In this document: positions 14,600 through 22,444 of the stretch, one piece after another | Layout of the letters: every line of letters begins with the position of its first letter | Position numbering within the stretch: position 1 is the first letter of the stretch | Notes under the pieces: model-generated | Database searches by the model: none | What the model saw: only the letters and a program-made list of their open reading frames with translations | Told to the model about the DNA's origin: nothing | Assembly: GCF_000732925.1 (NCBI RefSeq) | Contig: NZ_CP008953.1 | Coordinates: 2,294,001 to 2,358,000 of the forward strand | Source of the DNA: Amycolatopsis japonica | GTDB lineage: Bacteria > Actinomycetota > Actinomycetes > Mycobacteriales > Pseudonocardiaceae | Direction of reading: 5' to 3' | Length of the DNA stretch: 64,000 nt | Made by a program: the position numbers and the translations under genes

Positions 14600-15333
14600 C
14601 CGTCATGGCCGTGCTCTACGACTCCACGGTGGCGCATGTCCGGCGCATCGAGCCGCCGATCTCGTTCGCCCATCGGATCTACCTGTGGTTCGTCGACCTC
14701 GATGTGCCGCCGAAGCTGCCGTGGTGGCTTCGCCCCTTCGCACGCTTCGACCCGCGAGACCACTTCGCGCCCGAGGACCCCTCCAGCATCCGGTCCAAAT
14801 TGGACCGCTGGCTCGCGGCGCGCGGCGTCGACCTCCGCGGCGGCCGGGTGCTGATGCTGGCAGGCGCGCGGATGCTCGGCCACAACTTCAACCCGATCAC
14901 CCTGTACTGGTGCCACCGGCCCGACGGCGAACTCGAATGCGTCGTCGCCGAGGTGCACAACACCTACGGGGGCAGGCACGCGTACCTCCTTCGCCCCGAC
15001 GAGGACGGGAACGCCTTCGCGGACAAGGAGTTCTACGTCTCGCCGTTCCAGTCGATGGACGGCGAGTACCGGATGGCGGTACCTCGGCCGGAGTCGCTGC
15101 TTTCGGTCAAGATCGCCCTGCATCAGGACGGGAAGACGCCGTTGACCGCGTCGCTGCGCGGTGTGCGGCGCCCGGCCACCGCCAGGTGGCTGGCGCACAT
15201 GCTGATCACCCGTCCGCTCATGCCGCACCGGGTCTCCGCGCTGATCCGGCGGCACGGGGTCAAACTGTGGTTGAAGAAGGCGCCGATGACACAGCGGACG
15301 CCCCAGACGGCCGGAGGCAGGCTTGATGGATGA
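14593..15333 (+). CDS. DUF1365 family protein of the SigK locus
   Basis: This 246-aa protein has the DUF1365 hallmarks: the N-terminal block VRRIEPPISFAHRIYLWFVDLD, the GHNFNPITLYWCH motif, AEVHNTYGGRHAY and KEFYVSPFQSMDGEY. Its biochemical activity is not established. It corresponds to Rv0448c and almost always sits beside an Rv0449c-like flavoprotein and a cyclopropane synthase, so it probably takes part in the same lipid modification. The ATG at 14593 overlaps the preceding stop, and its own stop overlaps the sigK start, which suggests translational coupling through the operon. Confidence 0.9.
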   Translation: MVTVMAVLYDSTVAHVRRIEPPISFAHRIYLWFVDLDVPPKLPWWLRPFARFDPRDHFAPEDPSSIRSKLDRWLAARGVDLRGGRVLMLAGARMLGHNFNPITLYWCHRPDGELECVVAEVHNTYGGRHAYLLRPDEDGNAFADKEFYVSPFQSMDGEYRMAVPRPESLLSVKIALHQDGKTPLTASLRGVRRPATARWLAHMLITRPLMPHRVSALIRRHGVKLWLKKAPMTQRTPQTAGGRLDG

Positions 15334-15937
15334 ATCGGCACGCCCGCGCCGGATGGCGCCCGTTCCCGGAAGCAGCGGTGAACCGGCCGGACCGACGGCC
15401 GAGGATCTGCTCGTCCGGGTCGCGAAGGGGGACGAGCGGGCCTTCGACGCCTTGTACGACCGGCTCGCCGGTCCGGTCCTCGGCCTCGTGCGGCGGGTCC
15501 TCCGTGACGCCGCACAGTCCGAAGAGGTCACGCAGGAGGTCATGGTGGAGCTGTGGCGCACGGCCACGCGCTACTCCCCGGAGCGGGGGAGCGCGCTGAA
15601 CTGGGCCATGACGCTCGCGCACCGCCGCGCCGTCGACCGCGTCCGCTCGGCACGCGCCAGCTCGGACCGCGAGGTGAAGGCGACTTTCGAGGCCGCCCGC
15701 GCGCGGCCCTTCGACGAGGTGGCCGAGGCCGTCGCGGCTCGCTGGGAGCGTTCGCAGGTACGCCGCTGCCTGACCACCCTCACCGAGCTGCAGCGGGAAT
15801 CCGTCCTGCTCGCCTACTACCAGGGCTATACCTATCGTGAGGTCTCAGAGGTACTGCAGACCCCGCACGGAACCATCAAGACCCGGCTCCGGGACGGCCT
15901 GATCAGGCTCCGGGACTGTTTGGGGGTGACGGCATGA
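15326..15937 (+). CDS. sigK: ECF sigma factor SigK
   Basis: This 203-aa group 4 sigma factor has region 2 (AFDALYDRLAGPVLGLVRRV and SEEVTQEVMVELWRTATRY) and region 4 (LTELQRESVLLAYYQGYTYR followed by TPHGTIKTRLRDGLIRLRD). The sequence and the gene set around it match mycobacterial SigK (Rv0445c), which controls its own locus and secreted antigens. The ATG at 15326 follows GGAGG by 8 bases and overlaps the DUF1365 stop. Its stop overlaps the rskA start as ATGA, so sigma and anti-sigma should be made in step. Confidence 0.93.
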   Translation: MDESARPRRMAPVPGSSGEPAGPTAEDLLVRVAKGDERAFDALYDRLAGPVLGLVRRVLRDAAQSEEVTQEVMVELWRTATRYSPERGSALNWAMTLAHRRAVDRVRSARASSDREVKATFEAARARPFDEVAEAVAARWERSQVRRCLTTLTELQRESVLLAYYQGYTYREVSEVLQTPHGTIKTRLRDGLIRLRDCLGVTA

Positions 15938-16704
15938 CCATGCCCGAAATGCACACGCTCACCGGCGCGTACGCCGTCGACGCGCTGTCCGAAGTGGAGC
16001 GAGCGCAGTTCCAGCGCCACCTCGCCGAGTGCGCCTCGTGCGCGCAAGAGGTCCTCGAACTGCAGATGACGGCGACCCGGCTCGGTGCCGCGCTGGCCGA
16101 AGACCCGCCGCCCGAACTCAAACGCCGCGTGCTCGCCGAGGCGATGGCGACCAGGCAGCAGCCGCCGAAGACGCGCTTCGGCGCGGGCGAGCGCGTCAAG
16201 GACCGGCGTCGCGCCCCGCGCTGGGCGATCGCCGCGGTGGCCGCGGCCGTCGTCGGGCTCGCGGGCACCGCCGTGTTCGGCGGGATCGCCTACGACAACC
16301 ACTCGCAGCTGACGGCCGCGCGGGAGCGTGCGGCGCAGTACGCGGAGCGCTACGCCCCGGTCGCCGACGTCCTTTCGGCCGTCGATCTCCGGACCGGGCA
16401 CGCCGAGACCTCGGCGGGCGGCGGTGGCACCGTGATGATGTCGCGCGCGAAGGACCGGCTGGTCTTCATGGCGGCGCAGCTGCCGGCGAACGAACCGGGC
16501 CGGACCTATCAGGCCTGGCTCATGTACCCGGGTGCCGCGCCCAAGCCCGCCGGGCTCATTTCCGGTGGTCAGGACGGTGCGCTGCTGGTCGCCGACGGGC
16601 TCGGCGGGGCGGAGAAGTTCGCGCTCAGCGTCGAACAGGCCGGTGGATCACCGACCGGGTCGCCGTCGAAGGACGTCGTCATGGTCATGTCCATGCCCAC
16701 CTGA
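15934..16704 (+). CDS. rskA: Anti-sigma-K factor RskA
   Basis: This 256-aa single-pass membrane protein should hold SigK inactive. The N-terminal cytoplasmic anti-sigma domain carries HLAECASC (HxxxCxxC, zinc anti-sigma type). It is followed by a basic linker, one membrane segment ([20 protein letters not shown], about residues 90-110) and an extracytoplasmic RskA domain with [10 protein letters not shown] and [10 protein letters not shown]. Membrane anti-sigma factors of this type release their sigma factor after regulated proteolysis. The start overlaps the sigK stop. The gene lies directly upstream of ftsZ, where actinomycetes normally have ftsQ. Confidence 0.93.
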   Translation: MTMPEMHTLTGAYAVDALSEVERAQFQRHLAECASCAQEVLELQMTATRLGAALAEDPPPELKRRVLAEAMATRQQPPKTRFGAGERVKDRRRAPRWAIAAVAAAVVGLAGTAVFGGIAYDNHSQLTAARERAAQYAERYAPVADVLSAVDLRTGHAETSAGGGGTVMMSRAKDRLVFMAAQLPANEPGRTYQAWLMYPGAAPKPAGLISGGQDGALLVADGLGGAEKFALSVEQAGGSPTGSPSKDVVMVMSMPT

Positions 16705-16856
16705 TCTTCGCCTTTACCAGGCCGCCGTTCGCCGCCGCGACCGGGTCTCGCTCTTGCGCCCGCGAACATGTTGTGGCAAAACACCTTTGCGACACACGGC
16801 GTGGCTACTGGATTCGAGCCAGCCTGGTGCATACCGTCCTGCTTCAACGTCGGCAG

Positions 16857-16894
16857 TTGACATAACTCTCAATCTGAACTTCAGCTCGAGGGTT
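16857..16894 (+). promoter_or_regulatory. ftsZ upstream promoter and conserved inverted repeat
   Basis: A TTGACA hexamer (16857-16862) is followed by an inverted repeat with arms AACTCTC (16864-16870) and GAGGGTT (16888-16894) that enclose CTGAACTTCAG, itself palindromic. A TTGACATAACTCTCAA-like block is familiar upstream of ftsZ in other actinomycetes, so the native ftsZ control region seems to be kept although the gene further upstream is not ftsQ. No convincing -10 was found. The remainder of 16705-16954 shows no gene. Confidence 0.5.
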
Positions 16895-16954
16895 CGGTAC
16901 AGGCTCAGCGACCGGCGGGCAGCACGGGCACACACGATCAGGAAGGCGGCCCCG

Positions 16955-18277
16955 ATGACGCCCCCGCACAACTACCTTGCGGTGATCAAGGTCGTCGGTA
17001 TCGGCGGCGGCGGCGTGAACGCCGTGAACCGCATGATCGAGGTCGGCCTCAAGGGCGTCGAGTTCATCGCGGTGAACACCGACGCGCAGGCACTGCTCAT
17101 GTCCGACGCCGACGTCAAACTCGACATCGGCCGGGAACTGACCCGCGGCCTCGGTGCCGGCGCCGCCCCCGAGGTGGGGCAGAAGGCCGCCGAGGACCAC
17201 CGCGAAGAGATCGAAGAGGTCATCAAGGGCGCCGACATGGTGTTCGTGACCGCGGGCGAGGGCGGTGGCACCGGCACCGGTGGCGCGCCGGTCGTCGCCC
17301 AGATCGCCCGCAAACTCGGCGCGCTGACCATCGGCGTCGTCACCCGCCCGTTCACCTTCGAGGGCAAGCGCCGCAGCAAGCAGGCCGAAGAGGGCATCCA
17401 GCAGCTGCGCAACGAATGCGACACGCTCATCGTGATCCCGAACGACCGGCTGCTGCAGCTGGGCGACATCGGCGTCTCGCTGATGGACGCCTTCCGTTCG
17501 GCGGACGAGGTGCTGCTGTCCGGTGTCCAGGGCATCACCGACCTGATCACCACGCCGGGTCTGATCAACCTGGACTTCGCCGACGTCAAGAGCGTCATGT
17601 CCGGCGCGGGTTCCGCGCTGATGGGCATCGGCTCGGCGCGCGGCGAGGGCCGGGCGATCCAGGCCGCGGAGAAGGCGATCAACTCGCCGCTGCTGGAAGC
17701 GTCGATGGACGGGGCGCACGGCGCGCTGCTGTCGATCGCGGGCGGATCGGACCTCGGCCTGTTCGAGATCAACGAAGCCGCGTCGCTGGTGCAGGAGTCC
17801 GCGCACCCCGACGCCAACATCATCTTCGGGACGATCATCGACGACTCGCTCGGCGACGAGGTCCGGGTCACCGTGATCGCGGCCGGTTTCGACGCCGGCA
17901 CCCCGACGCACAAGAAGCTCGACCCGCCGGCGTTCGGCTCCCGCACGAACTCGACCGCGTCCGCGCAGGCCGGCCAGGTCAACGGTGGCGGGGCGACCCC
18001 GGTGCAGAGCCCGCCTTCGGGTGCCACGCCGGTGCCGTCGACCGGTTCGAACGGCTACCCGGTCGCGCCGCCGCGCACGCACACGCCGATGCTGTCCACC
18101 CGTAACGAGGGGAACGGTTCGCTGAGCGGCGGGCTCCCGCAGCCCGGCGGCGGTTCGCGCGGCTACTCGCCGATCGGGTCGAACACGAACCACGGCAGCC
18201 TGCCCGGCCGTGCCACCCCGGTGCACGACGACCCGTCGGACGACGAGGTCGACGTGCCGCCGTTCATGCGCCGGTAG
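16955..18277 (+). CDS. ftsZ: Cell division protein FtsZ
   Basis: This 440-aa tubulin-like GTPase forms the Z ring at the division site. It has the N-terminal [17 protein letters not shown], the tubulin signature GGGTGTG at residues 103-109, and the synergy-loop region [21 protein letters not shown] variable linker of about 115 residues rich in Pro, Gly and Ser precedes the conserved C-terminal tail [12 protein letters not shown], which binds SepF and other partners. The ATG at 16955 follows GGAAGG by 8 bases. The gene heads the ftsZ-pgeF-yggS-sepF-yggT-wag31 block but lies after rskA. Confidence 0.98.
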   Translation: MTPPHNYLAVIKVVGIGGGGVNAVNRMIEVGLKGVEFIAVNTDAQALLMSDADVKLDIGRELTRGLGAGAAPEVGQKAAEDHREEIEEVIKGADMVFVTAGEGGGTGTGGAPVVAQIARKLGALTIGVVTRPFTFEGKRRSKQAEEGIQQLRNECDTLIVIPNDRLLQLGDIGVSLMDAFRSADEVLLSGVQGITDLITTPGLINLDFADVKSVMSGAGSALMGIGSARGEGRAIQAAEKAINSPLLEASMDGAHGALLSIAGGSDLGLFEINEAASLVQESAHPDANIIFGTIIDDSLGDEVRVTVIAAGFDAGTPTHKKLDPPAFGSRTNSTASAQAGQVNGGGATPVQSPPSGATPVPSTGSNGYPVAPPRTHTPMLSTRNEGNGSLSGGLPQPGGGSRGYSPIGSNTNHGSLPGRATPVHDDPSDDEVDVPPFMRR

Positions 18278-18293
18278 TTCGCCAGTACGTTCC

Positions 18294-18331
18294 GTGAAGG
18301 CCTCCTTGACTACAGTCGAGGGGGCCTTCAC
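18294..18331. repeat. Palindrome of the GTGAAGG family between ftsZ and pgeF
   Basis: Arms GTGAAGGCCTCCTTGAC and GTCGAGGGGGCCTTCAC (two mismatches, both wobble pairs in RNA) are separated by TACA. It starts 17 bases after the ftsZ stop and ends 20 bases before the pgeF start, so it could reduce read-through from the highly expressed ftsZ. The outer half matches the palindrome at 38903-38949. Confidence 0.75.
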
Positions 18332-18351
18332 TCAGGTCTAGGAGGAAAAGC

Positions 18352-19059
18352 GTGCGGGTACGGCGGGTCGTCACGACACGGGCGGGCGGGGCCTCCCGCG
18401 CGCCTTACGACACCTTCAACCTCGGTGATCACGTCGGCGACGACGCGGGCGACGTCTACGCCAACCGCAAGCGCCTCGCCACCGAACTCGGCCTCGCCGA
18501 GGACAGGCTGGCCTGGATGGAGCAGGTCCACGGCCGGACCGCGACCGTCGTGGACGGCTCGGAGACCTCCGCCGCCGAAGCGACCGACGCGCTCGTAACG
18601 GCCGAGCCCGGCCTCGCGCTCGTGGTGCTCGTCGCCGACTGCGTGCCTCTTCTGCTGGCCGACGCCGAAGCCGGTGTCGTCGCCGCCGTCCACGCGGGCC
18701 GCGTCGGCGCCAGGGTCGGCGTCGTCCCCGCCGCGGTCGAGGCGATGCGTTCGCTCGGCGCCGAACCGGCCAGGACCGAAGCGCTGCTCGGTCCCGCGAT
18801 CTGCGGCGACTGTTACGAAGTCCCCGCGGACATGGCCGCCGACGTCGAAAAGCACGTGCCGGGCAGTGCCTGCAAAACCCGCAAGGGCACGCCGGGGCTC
18901 GATCTGCGCGCCGGTCTCTGGCGGCAGCTGGCCGACCTCGGCGTCGGCAAGATCGGTGTGGATCCGCGCTGTACCAACGAAGACAAGACGTTGTTCAGCT
19001 TCCGCCGCGACGGCACGACGGGCCGGATCGCCGGGATCACGTGGCTGGACGCGTCGTGA
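18352..19059 (+). CDS. pgeF: Purine nucleoside / peptidoglycan-editing factor (YfiH/PgeF, laccase-domain) protein
   Basis: This 235-aa Cu-oxidase_4 family protein has the zinc-site residues of the family in MEQVHGRTATVV, VLVADCVPLLLAD and AAVHAGRVGARVGVV, and CGDCYEVP near the middle. Relatives act as purine nucleoside phosphorylase/deaminase or peptidoglycan-editing enzymes. The GTG at 18352 follows an AGGAGG ribosome-binding site by 6 bases. It is conserved directly downstream of ftsZ in actinomycetes, and its stop overlaps the yggS start. Usually the family has GGRS/AGWRG where this protein has AGRVGARVG, so one conserved motif is altered. Confidence 0.92.
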   Translation: MRVRRVVTTRAGGASRAPYDTFNLGDHVGDDAGDVYANRKRLATELGLAEDRLAWMEQVHGRTATVVDGSETSAAEATDALVTAEPGLALVVLVADCVPLLLADAEAGVVAAVHAGRVGARVGVVPAAVEAMRSLGAEPARTEALLGPAICGDCYEVPADMAADVEKHVPGSACKTRKGTPGLDLRAGLWRQLADLGVGKIGVDPRCTNEDKTLFSFRRDGTTGRIAGITWLDAS

Positions 19060-19787
19060 GTGACGCCCGCAAGGGGGAACTCGCCGCTTCCCTCGCCGAA
19101 GTGGAAGAGCGGATCGCGGCCGCGTGCGAGTCCGCCGGCCGGGCCCGCGACGAGGTCAAACTGCTCGCGGTCACCAAGACCTTCCCGGCGCTCGACGCCG
19201 CGCTGCTCGCCGACCTCGGCGCGCTCGATCTCGCCGAGAACCGCGATCAGGAAGCGGGCGCGAAGGCCGAAGAGGTCGCCGAGCTGCGCCCGGACGCCCG
19301 GATCCGCTGGCATATGGTCGGCAGCCTGCAGCGGAACAAGGCCAAATCGGTCGTGCGGTGGGCCGACGAGGTCCAGTCCGTCGACTCCGAACGGCTGGCC
19401 GAGGCGCTCGCGAAAGCGACCAAGTCGGCCCTCGAATCCGGGCAACGCGAGCACCCGTTGGACGTCCTCATTCAAGTAAGTCTCGATGACGATCCGAAGC
19501 GCGGGGGCATTCGGTTGAGCGACGTGAGCCATTTGGCGGAGCGGATAGCCCATGTGGGTGATATTCGCCTCCGGGGGCTTATGGCGGTCGCGCCGCTGGG
19601 TACTGATCCCGCGGAGGCGTTCGGGAAACTCGCCCGAGCGTCGGAGCGTCTACGGGAAGAACACCCAAATGCCCGTGAGATCTCCGCCGGAATGAGCAAT
19701 GATCTCGAGCAGGCGATCGCGCACGGGTCGACCTGTGTGCGTGTCGGAACCGCGTTGCTCGGTGGACGCGGTTTAGCCTCGCCTTAG
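19056..19787 (+). CDS. PLP homeostasis protein (YggS/PLPBP family)
   Basis: This 243-aa protein has the alanine racemase-like TIM barrel that binds pyridoxal phosphate; Lys41 in LLAVTKTFP is the expected Schiff-base lysine. Further marks are LAENRDQEAGAKAEE, WHMVGSLQRNKAK, the phosphate-binding region EISAGMSNDLEQAI and VRVGTALLG. The family buffers free PLP and has no known enzyme activity. The GTG at 19056 overlaps the pgeF stop (GTGA). From about 19480 to 19790 the third-position GC bias weakens visibly, but the frame stays intact. Confidence 0.94.
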   Translation: MSDARKGELAASLAEVEERIAAACESAGRARDEVKLLAVTKTFPALDAALLADLGALDLAENRDQEAGAKAEEVAELRPDARIRWHMVGSLQRNKAKSVVRWADEVQSVDSERLAEALAKATKSALESGQREHPLDVLIQVSLDDDPKRGGIRLSDVSHLAERIAHVGDIRLRGLMAVAPLGTDPAEAFGKLARASERLREEHPNAREISAGMSNDLEQAIAHGSTCVRVGTALLGGRGLASP

Positions 19788-19868
19788 GGAATACCGTCCC
19801 GTCGTTACGGGGAGTGGCGGCGAGGGCGGGGGAGTACGTGCGGGACGCGGCTAAGGCTAGGGAGAGGC

Positions 19869-20468
19869 ATGAGCGCGCTGCAGAAGCTGAAGGCCTACTT
19901 CGGGATGGTGCCCGCGGACGAAGACGGCTATGACGTCGAGGATGAGTACCGGCGAGGCTACACCGACGACGAGTACGACTACGACGACGAGCCGCCGGCC
20001 CGGTCACGGGGTGGACGTTACCGGGACGAAGTTGACACTTACGACGAGCCCGCGCCCCGGCCCCGGTCACGCTCCGTGGCCAGTCCGGAGCCGGCCGTCC
20101 ACGGAGCGCTGGCGATGGACCGTCAGCCGGAGCCGGTCGCGCGGCTGCGGCCGGTCACCGAGCCGGTGCGTCCGGCGGTGCGTGACCCGTTGAGCCGGAT
20201 CACGACGCTGCACCCGACGAGCTACGCGGAAGCGCGCGCGATCGGGGAGCACTACCGGGAGGGCATCCCGGTGATCATGAACCTCACGGAGATGGAGAAC
20301 GCGGACGCGAAGCGTCTCGTCGACTTCGCCGCGGGGCTCGCTTTCGCGTTGCGCGGATCGATGGACAAGGTCACCAACAAGGTGTTCCTTCTCTCACCGC
20401 CCGATGTGGATGTCACCGCGGAGGACCGTCGGCGGATTGCCGAAGGCGGATTATTCCTGCGCGGCTGA
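19869..20468 (+). CDS. sepF: Cell division protein SepF
   Basis: This 199-aa protein tethers FtsZ to the membrane and bundles its filaments. The N-terminal amphipathic helix is [15 protein letters not shown], followed by an acidic, tyrosine-rich linker (residues about 18-60) and the conserved SepF domain ([52 protein letters not shown]). A GGGAGAGG ribosome-binding site precedes the ATG. In actinobacteria lacking FtsA, SepF is the main membrane anchor for FtsZ. Confidence 0.96.
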   Translation: MSALQKLKAYFGMVPADEDGYDVEDEYRRGYTDDEYDYDDEPPARSRGGRYRDEVDTYDEPAPRPRSRSVASPEPAVHGALAMDRQPEPVARLRPVTEPVRPAVRDPLSRITTLHPTSYAEARAIGEHYREGIPVIMNLTEMENADAKRLVDFAAGLAFALRGSMDKVTNKVFLLSPPDVDVTAEDRRRIAEGGLFLRG

Positions 20469-20573
20469 TCACCCGGTGACCGCTGAGCGCAGCCGGATGT
20501 GATTTTGTCGACTCATCGGCATCCGCGGCCCGTCAACTGCGTCTTTTGACGTGAGGCATGGCAGAGTGGTTAC

Positions 20574-20858
20574 GTGAATGCTGTGTTGCTGGTCGTCTGG
20601 TACGTGCTGTTCGCCTTCTGGCTCCTGCTGACGGCACGGATCGTCGTCGAGCTCGTGCGTGCTTTCGCTCGCGAGTGGCGTCCTGCCGGAGGGGTTGCGG
20701 TAACGCTCGAGACCATCTACACAGTGACCGACCCACCGGTTCGTCTGTTCAGACGAATCATCCCGACCGTACGAATCGGCGGCGTCGGACTGGACTTATC
20801 GATTATGGTGCTGCTGTTGGTTGTGTTCTTCGCGATGCAGCTGGCAACGCCAGGGTGA
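20574..20858 (+). CDS. YggT/YlmG family membrane protein
   Basis: This 94-aa protein has two membrane segments, VLLVVWYVLFAFWLLLTARI at the start and a C-terminal IMVLLLVVFFAMQLA, with the family loop YTVTDPPVRLFRRIIPTVRI between them. It is conserved between sepF and wag31 in actinomycetes and has been linked to division and envelope maintenance; the exact function is not known. It starts with GTG at 20574. Confidence 0.92.
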   Translation: MNAVLLVVWYVLFAFWLLLTARIVVELVRAFAREWRPAGGVAVTLETIYTVTDPPVRLFRRIIPTVRIGGVGLDLSIMVLLLVVFFAMQLATPG

Positions 20859-20912
20859 TTTTCGGGGAAGCCCCGGTGGACCTGCAGGCCATGGAGTGCG
20901 TGAGGTGATCTG

Positions 20913-21773
20913 ATGTCGTTGACCCCCGCTGACGTGCATAACGTCGCGTTCAGCAAGCCGCCCATTGGCAAAAGGGGCTACAACGAGGACGAGGTGGACG
21001 CGTTCCTCGACCTGGTGGAGACCGAGCTTGCCCGGTTGATCGAGGACAACAACGAGCTGCGGCAGCAGGTCGAGCAGCTCGACAACGAGCTCGAGACCAC
21101 GCGTGGTGAGCTCGAAAACGCCAAGGCCGGCGCCGTCGGCCCGCCGCCGCAGGTACGCGACGAGCCGTCGCGCCGCCTGGCGCCGGTGCCGCCGCCGCAG
21201 TCGGCGATGGAGCAGACCCAGGCCCACTCGATGGTGCCGGACAACGGGGAGCCCAACGTCCAGGCCGCGAAGGTGCTCGGGCTGGCGCAGGAAATGGCCG
21301 ACCGGCTCACCGCCGAGGCCAAGACCGAGTCGGACGGCATGCTCGCCGAAGCCCGGACCAAGTCCGAGCAGCTGCTGTCGGACGCGCGGTCCAAGTCGGA
21401 CTCGATGGTGAACGAGGCGCGTACGCGTGCCGAGACGATGCTGAACGACGCGCGGACCCGTGCCGAGACCTTGGAGCGCCAGGCGCGCGACAAGGCGACG
21501 ACCATGGAGCGCGAGGCTCAGCGCAAGTACACCGAGACCATGAACAACATGAACGCGGAGAAGGGCTCGCTGGGCAAGAAGATCGAAGAGCTGCGCACGA
21601 TCGAGCGGGAGTACCGCACGAGGCTGCGCGGGTTCCTCGAGTCCCAGCTGCGTGAGCTCGACGACCGCGGTTCGGCCGCTCCCGCCTCGGCGTCCTCGTC
21701 GAACTCGGGGCAGTCGTCGTCCTCCGGTAGCGGACAGGGTTACTCGTTCGGCCCCCGGGCCGAAGCGGGCTGA
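20913..21773 (+). CDS. wag31: DivIVA-family polar growth protein Wag31
   Basis: This 286-aa coiled-coil protein marks cell poles and recruits the wall-elongation machinery in actinobacteria. The N-terminal DivIVA domain is typical ([33 protein letters not shown]). A variable Pro/Gly segment of about 60 residues follows, then a long second coiled coil with regular heptads (residues about 125-250) and a Ser/Gly-rich C-terminus. The TGATCTGATG context places the ATG at 20913. It closes the division block. Confidence 0.95.
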   Translation: MSLTPADVHNVAFSKPPIGKRGYNEDEVDAFLDLVETELARLIEDNNELRQQVEQLDNELETTRGELENAKAGAVGPPPQVRDEPSRRLAPVPPPQSAMEQTQAHSMVPDNGEPNVQAAKVLGLAQEMADRLTAEAKTESDGMLAEARTKSEQLLSDARSKSDSMVNEARTRAETMLNDARTRAETLERQARDKATTMEREAQRKYTETMNNMNAEKGSLGKKIEELRTIEREYRTRLRGFLESQLRELDDRGSAAPASASSSNSGQSSSSGSGQGYSFGPRAEAG

Positions 21774-21782
21774 TCTCTGCCC

Positions 21783-21813
21783 CGGTTTGTTTCTACAGCG
21801 GTTTGTTTCTACA
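21783..21813. repeat. 15-bp direct tandem repeat after wag31
   Basis: CGGTTTGTTTCTACA occurs at 21783-21797 and again at 21799-21813, separated by one base, 10 bases after the wag31 stop. A GC-rich inverted repeat (GGCCTC.. GGCC) follows near 21825-21852 and may terminate wag31 transcription. The duplicated unit is AT-rich compared with its surroundings. Confidence 0.7.
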
Positions 21814-21883
21814 CAGTGGAACGGCCTCGGCACTCTCCGGAGGGTCGGGGCCGTTTCCCTGTGCGCTCGTGTTGTAATTCACC

Positions 21884-22444
21884 GTGCTCTTCATCGTCCT
21901 GGTACTGGTACTGGCGGCTCTGGGGCTGCTCGTCGCGGCGCTCATCACCGCGAACTCCCTGTGGGCTTGGATCTCCATCGGTCTCTCCGTCGTCGCGGGG
22001 TTGCTGCTCCTCTTCGACCTGCTGCGCCGCCGGAAGAAGCGCGCGGCCGAGGCCCCCGCTGAAGAAGCGGCGGAGGAAGCCCCGGCCGAAGAGGACGAGC
22101 CCGCCGAGGGTGAGGAAAAGAAACCCGAGGACGTCGAGCAGACCGTCCTGATGCCCGCCGCGGGTGAACTCGGCGACGCGGAGGACACCCCCGAGCCTCA
22201 GCAGAACGGCGACCCCGGCGAGGAGAAGAGCGACCCCGCGGATGTGGCGGTCGTCTCCGAACTCGAGATCGAGGTCGTCGTCGTCGACGAGTACCCGCGC
22301 TATCACGTGACTTCGTGCGAGTGGCTCGAGACCCGGGACACCATCCCGCTCGGCATCGGCGAGGCGCGGCAGCTCGGGTTCACCCCGTGCGCGCTGTGCA
22401 CCCCCGATGCCGAAATCGCCGGGAAGCACCGCGAGAAGGGCTAG
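21884..22444 (+). CDS. Conserved actinobacterial membrane protein with C-terminal Cys motif
   Basis: This 186-aa protein is of unknown function. Two N-terminal membrane segments (VLFIVLVLVLAALGLLVAAL and a second ending at LLLLFDLL) are followed by a basic RRRKKR stop-transfer, a very acidic Glu/Pro/Ala linker of about 80 residues and a compact C-terminal domain, YPRYHVTSCEWLETRDTIPL, with CALC near the end. The Cys-Glu-Trp and CxxC residues could bind metal; that is inference. It starts with GTG. Its stop overlaps that of the convergent FUSC gene by four bases (CTAG). Confidence 0.8.
   Translation: MLFIVLVLVLAALGLLVAALITANSLWAWISIGLSVVAGLLLLFDLLRRRKKRAAEAPAEEAAEEAPAEEDEPAEGEEKKPEDVEQTVLMPAAGELGDAEDTPEPQQNGDPGEEKSDPADVAVVSELEIEVVVVDEYPRYHVTSCEWLETRDTIPLGIGEARQLGFTPCALCTPDAEIAGKHREKG

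Noticed and set aside
12000..16704. A new biosynthetic gene cluster around the cyclopropane synthase and amine oxidase
   Set aside because: The six genes match the known mycobacterial SigK locus in family content, so this is a rearranged conserved locus and not a new cluster.
16705..16954. Possible remnant of ftsQ upstream of ftsZ
   Set aside because: I read all frames in this gap and found no FtsQ-like C-terminus; only the ftsZ leader pattern is recognisable.
20558..20908. 116-codon ORF overlapping the yggT-type gene
   Set aside because: It lies out of frame over the well-conserved YggT protein and has no family similarity.
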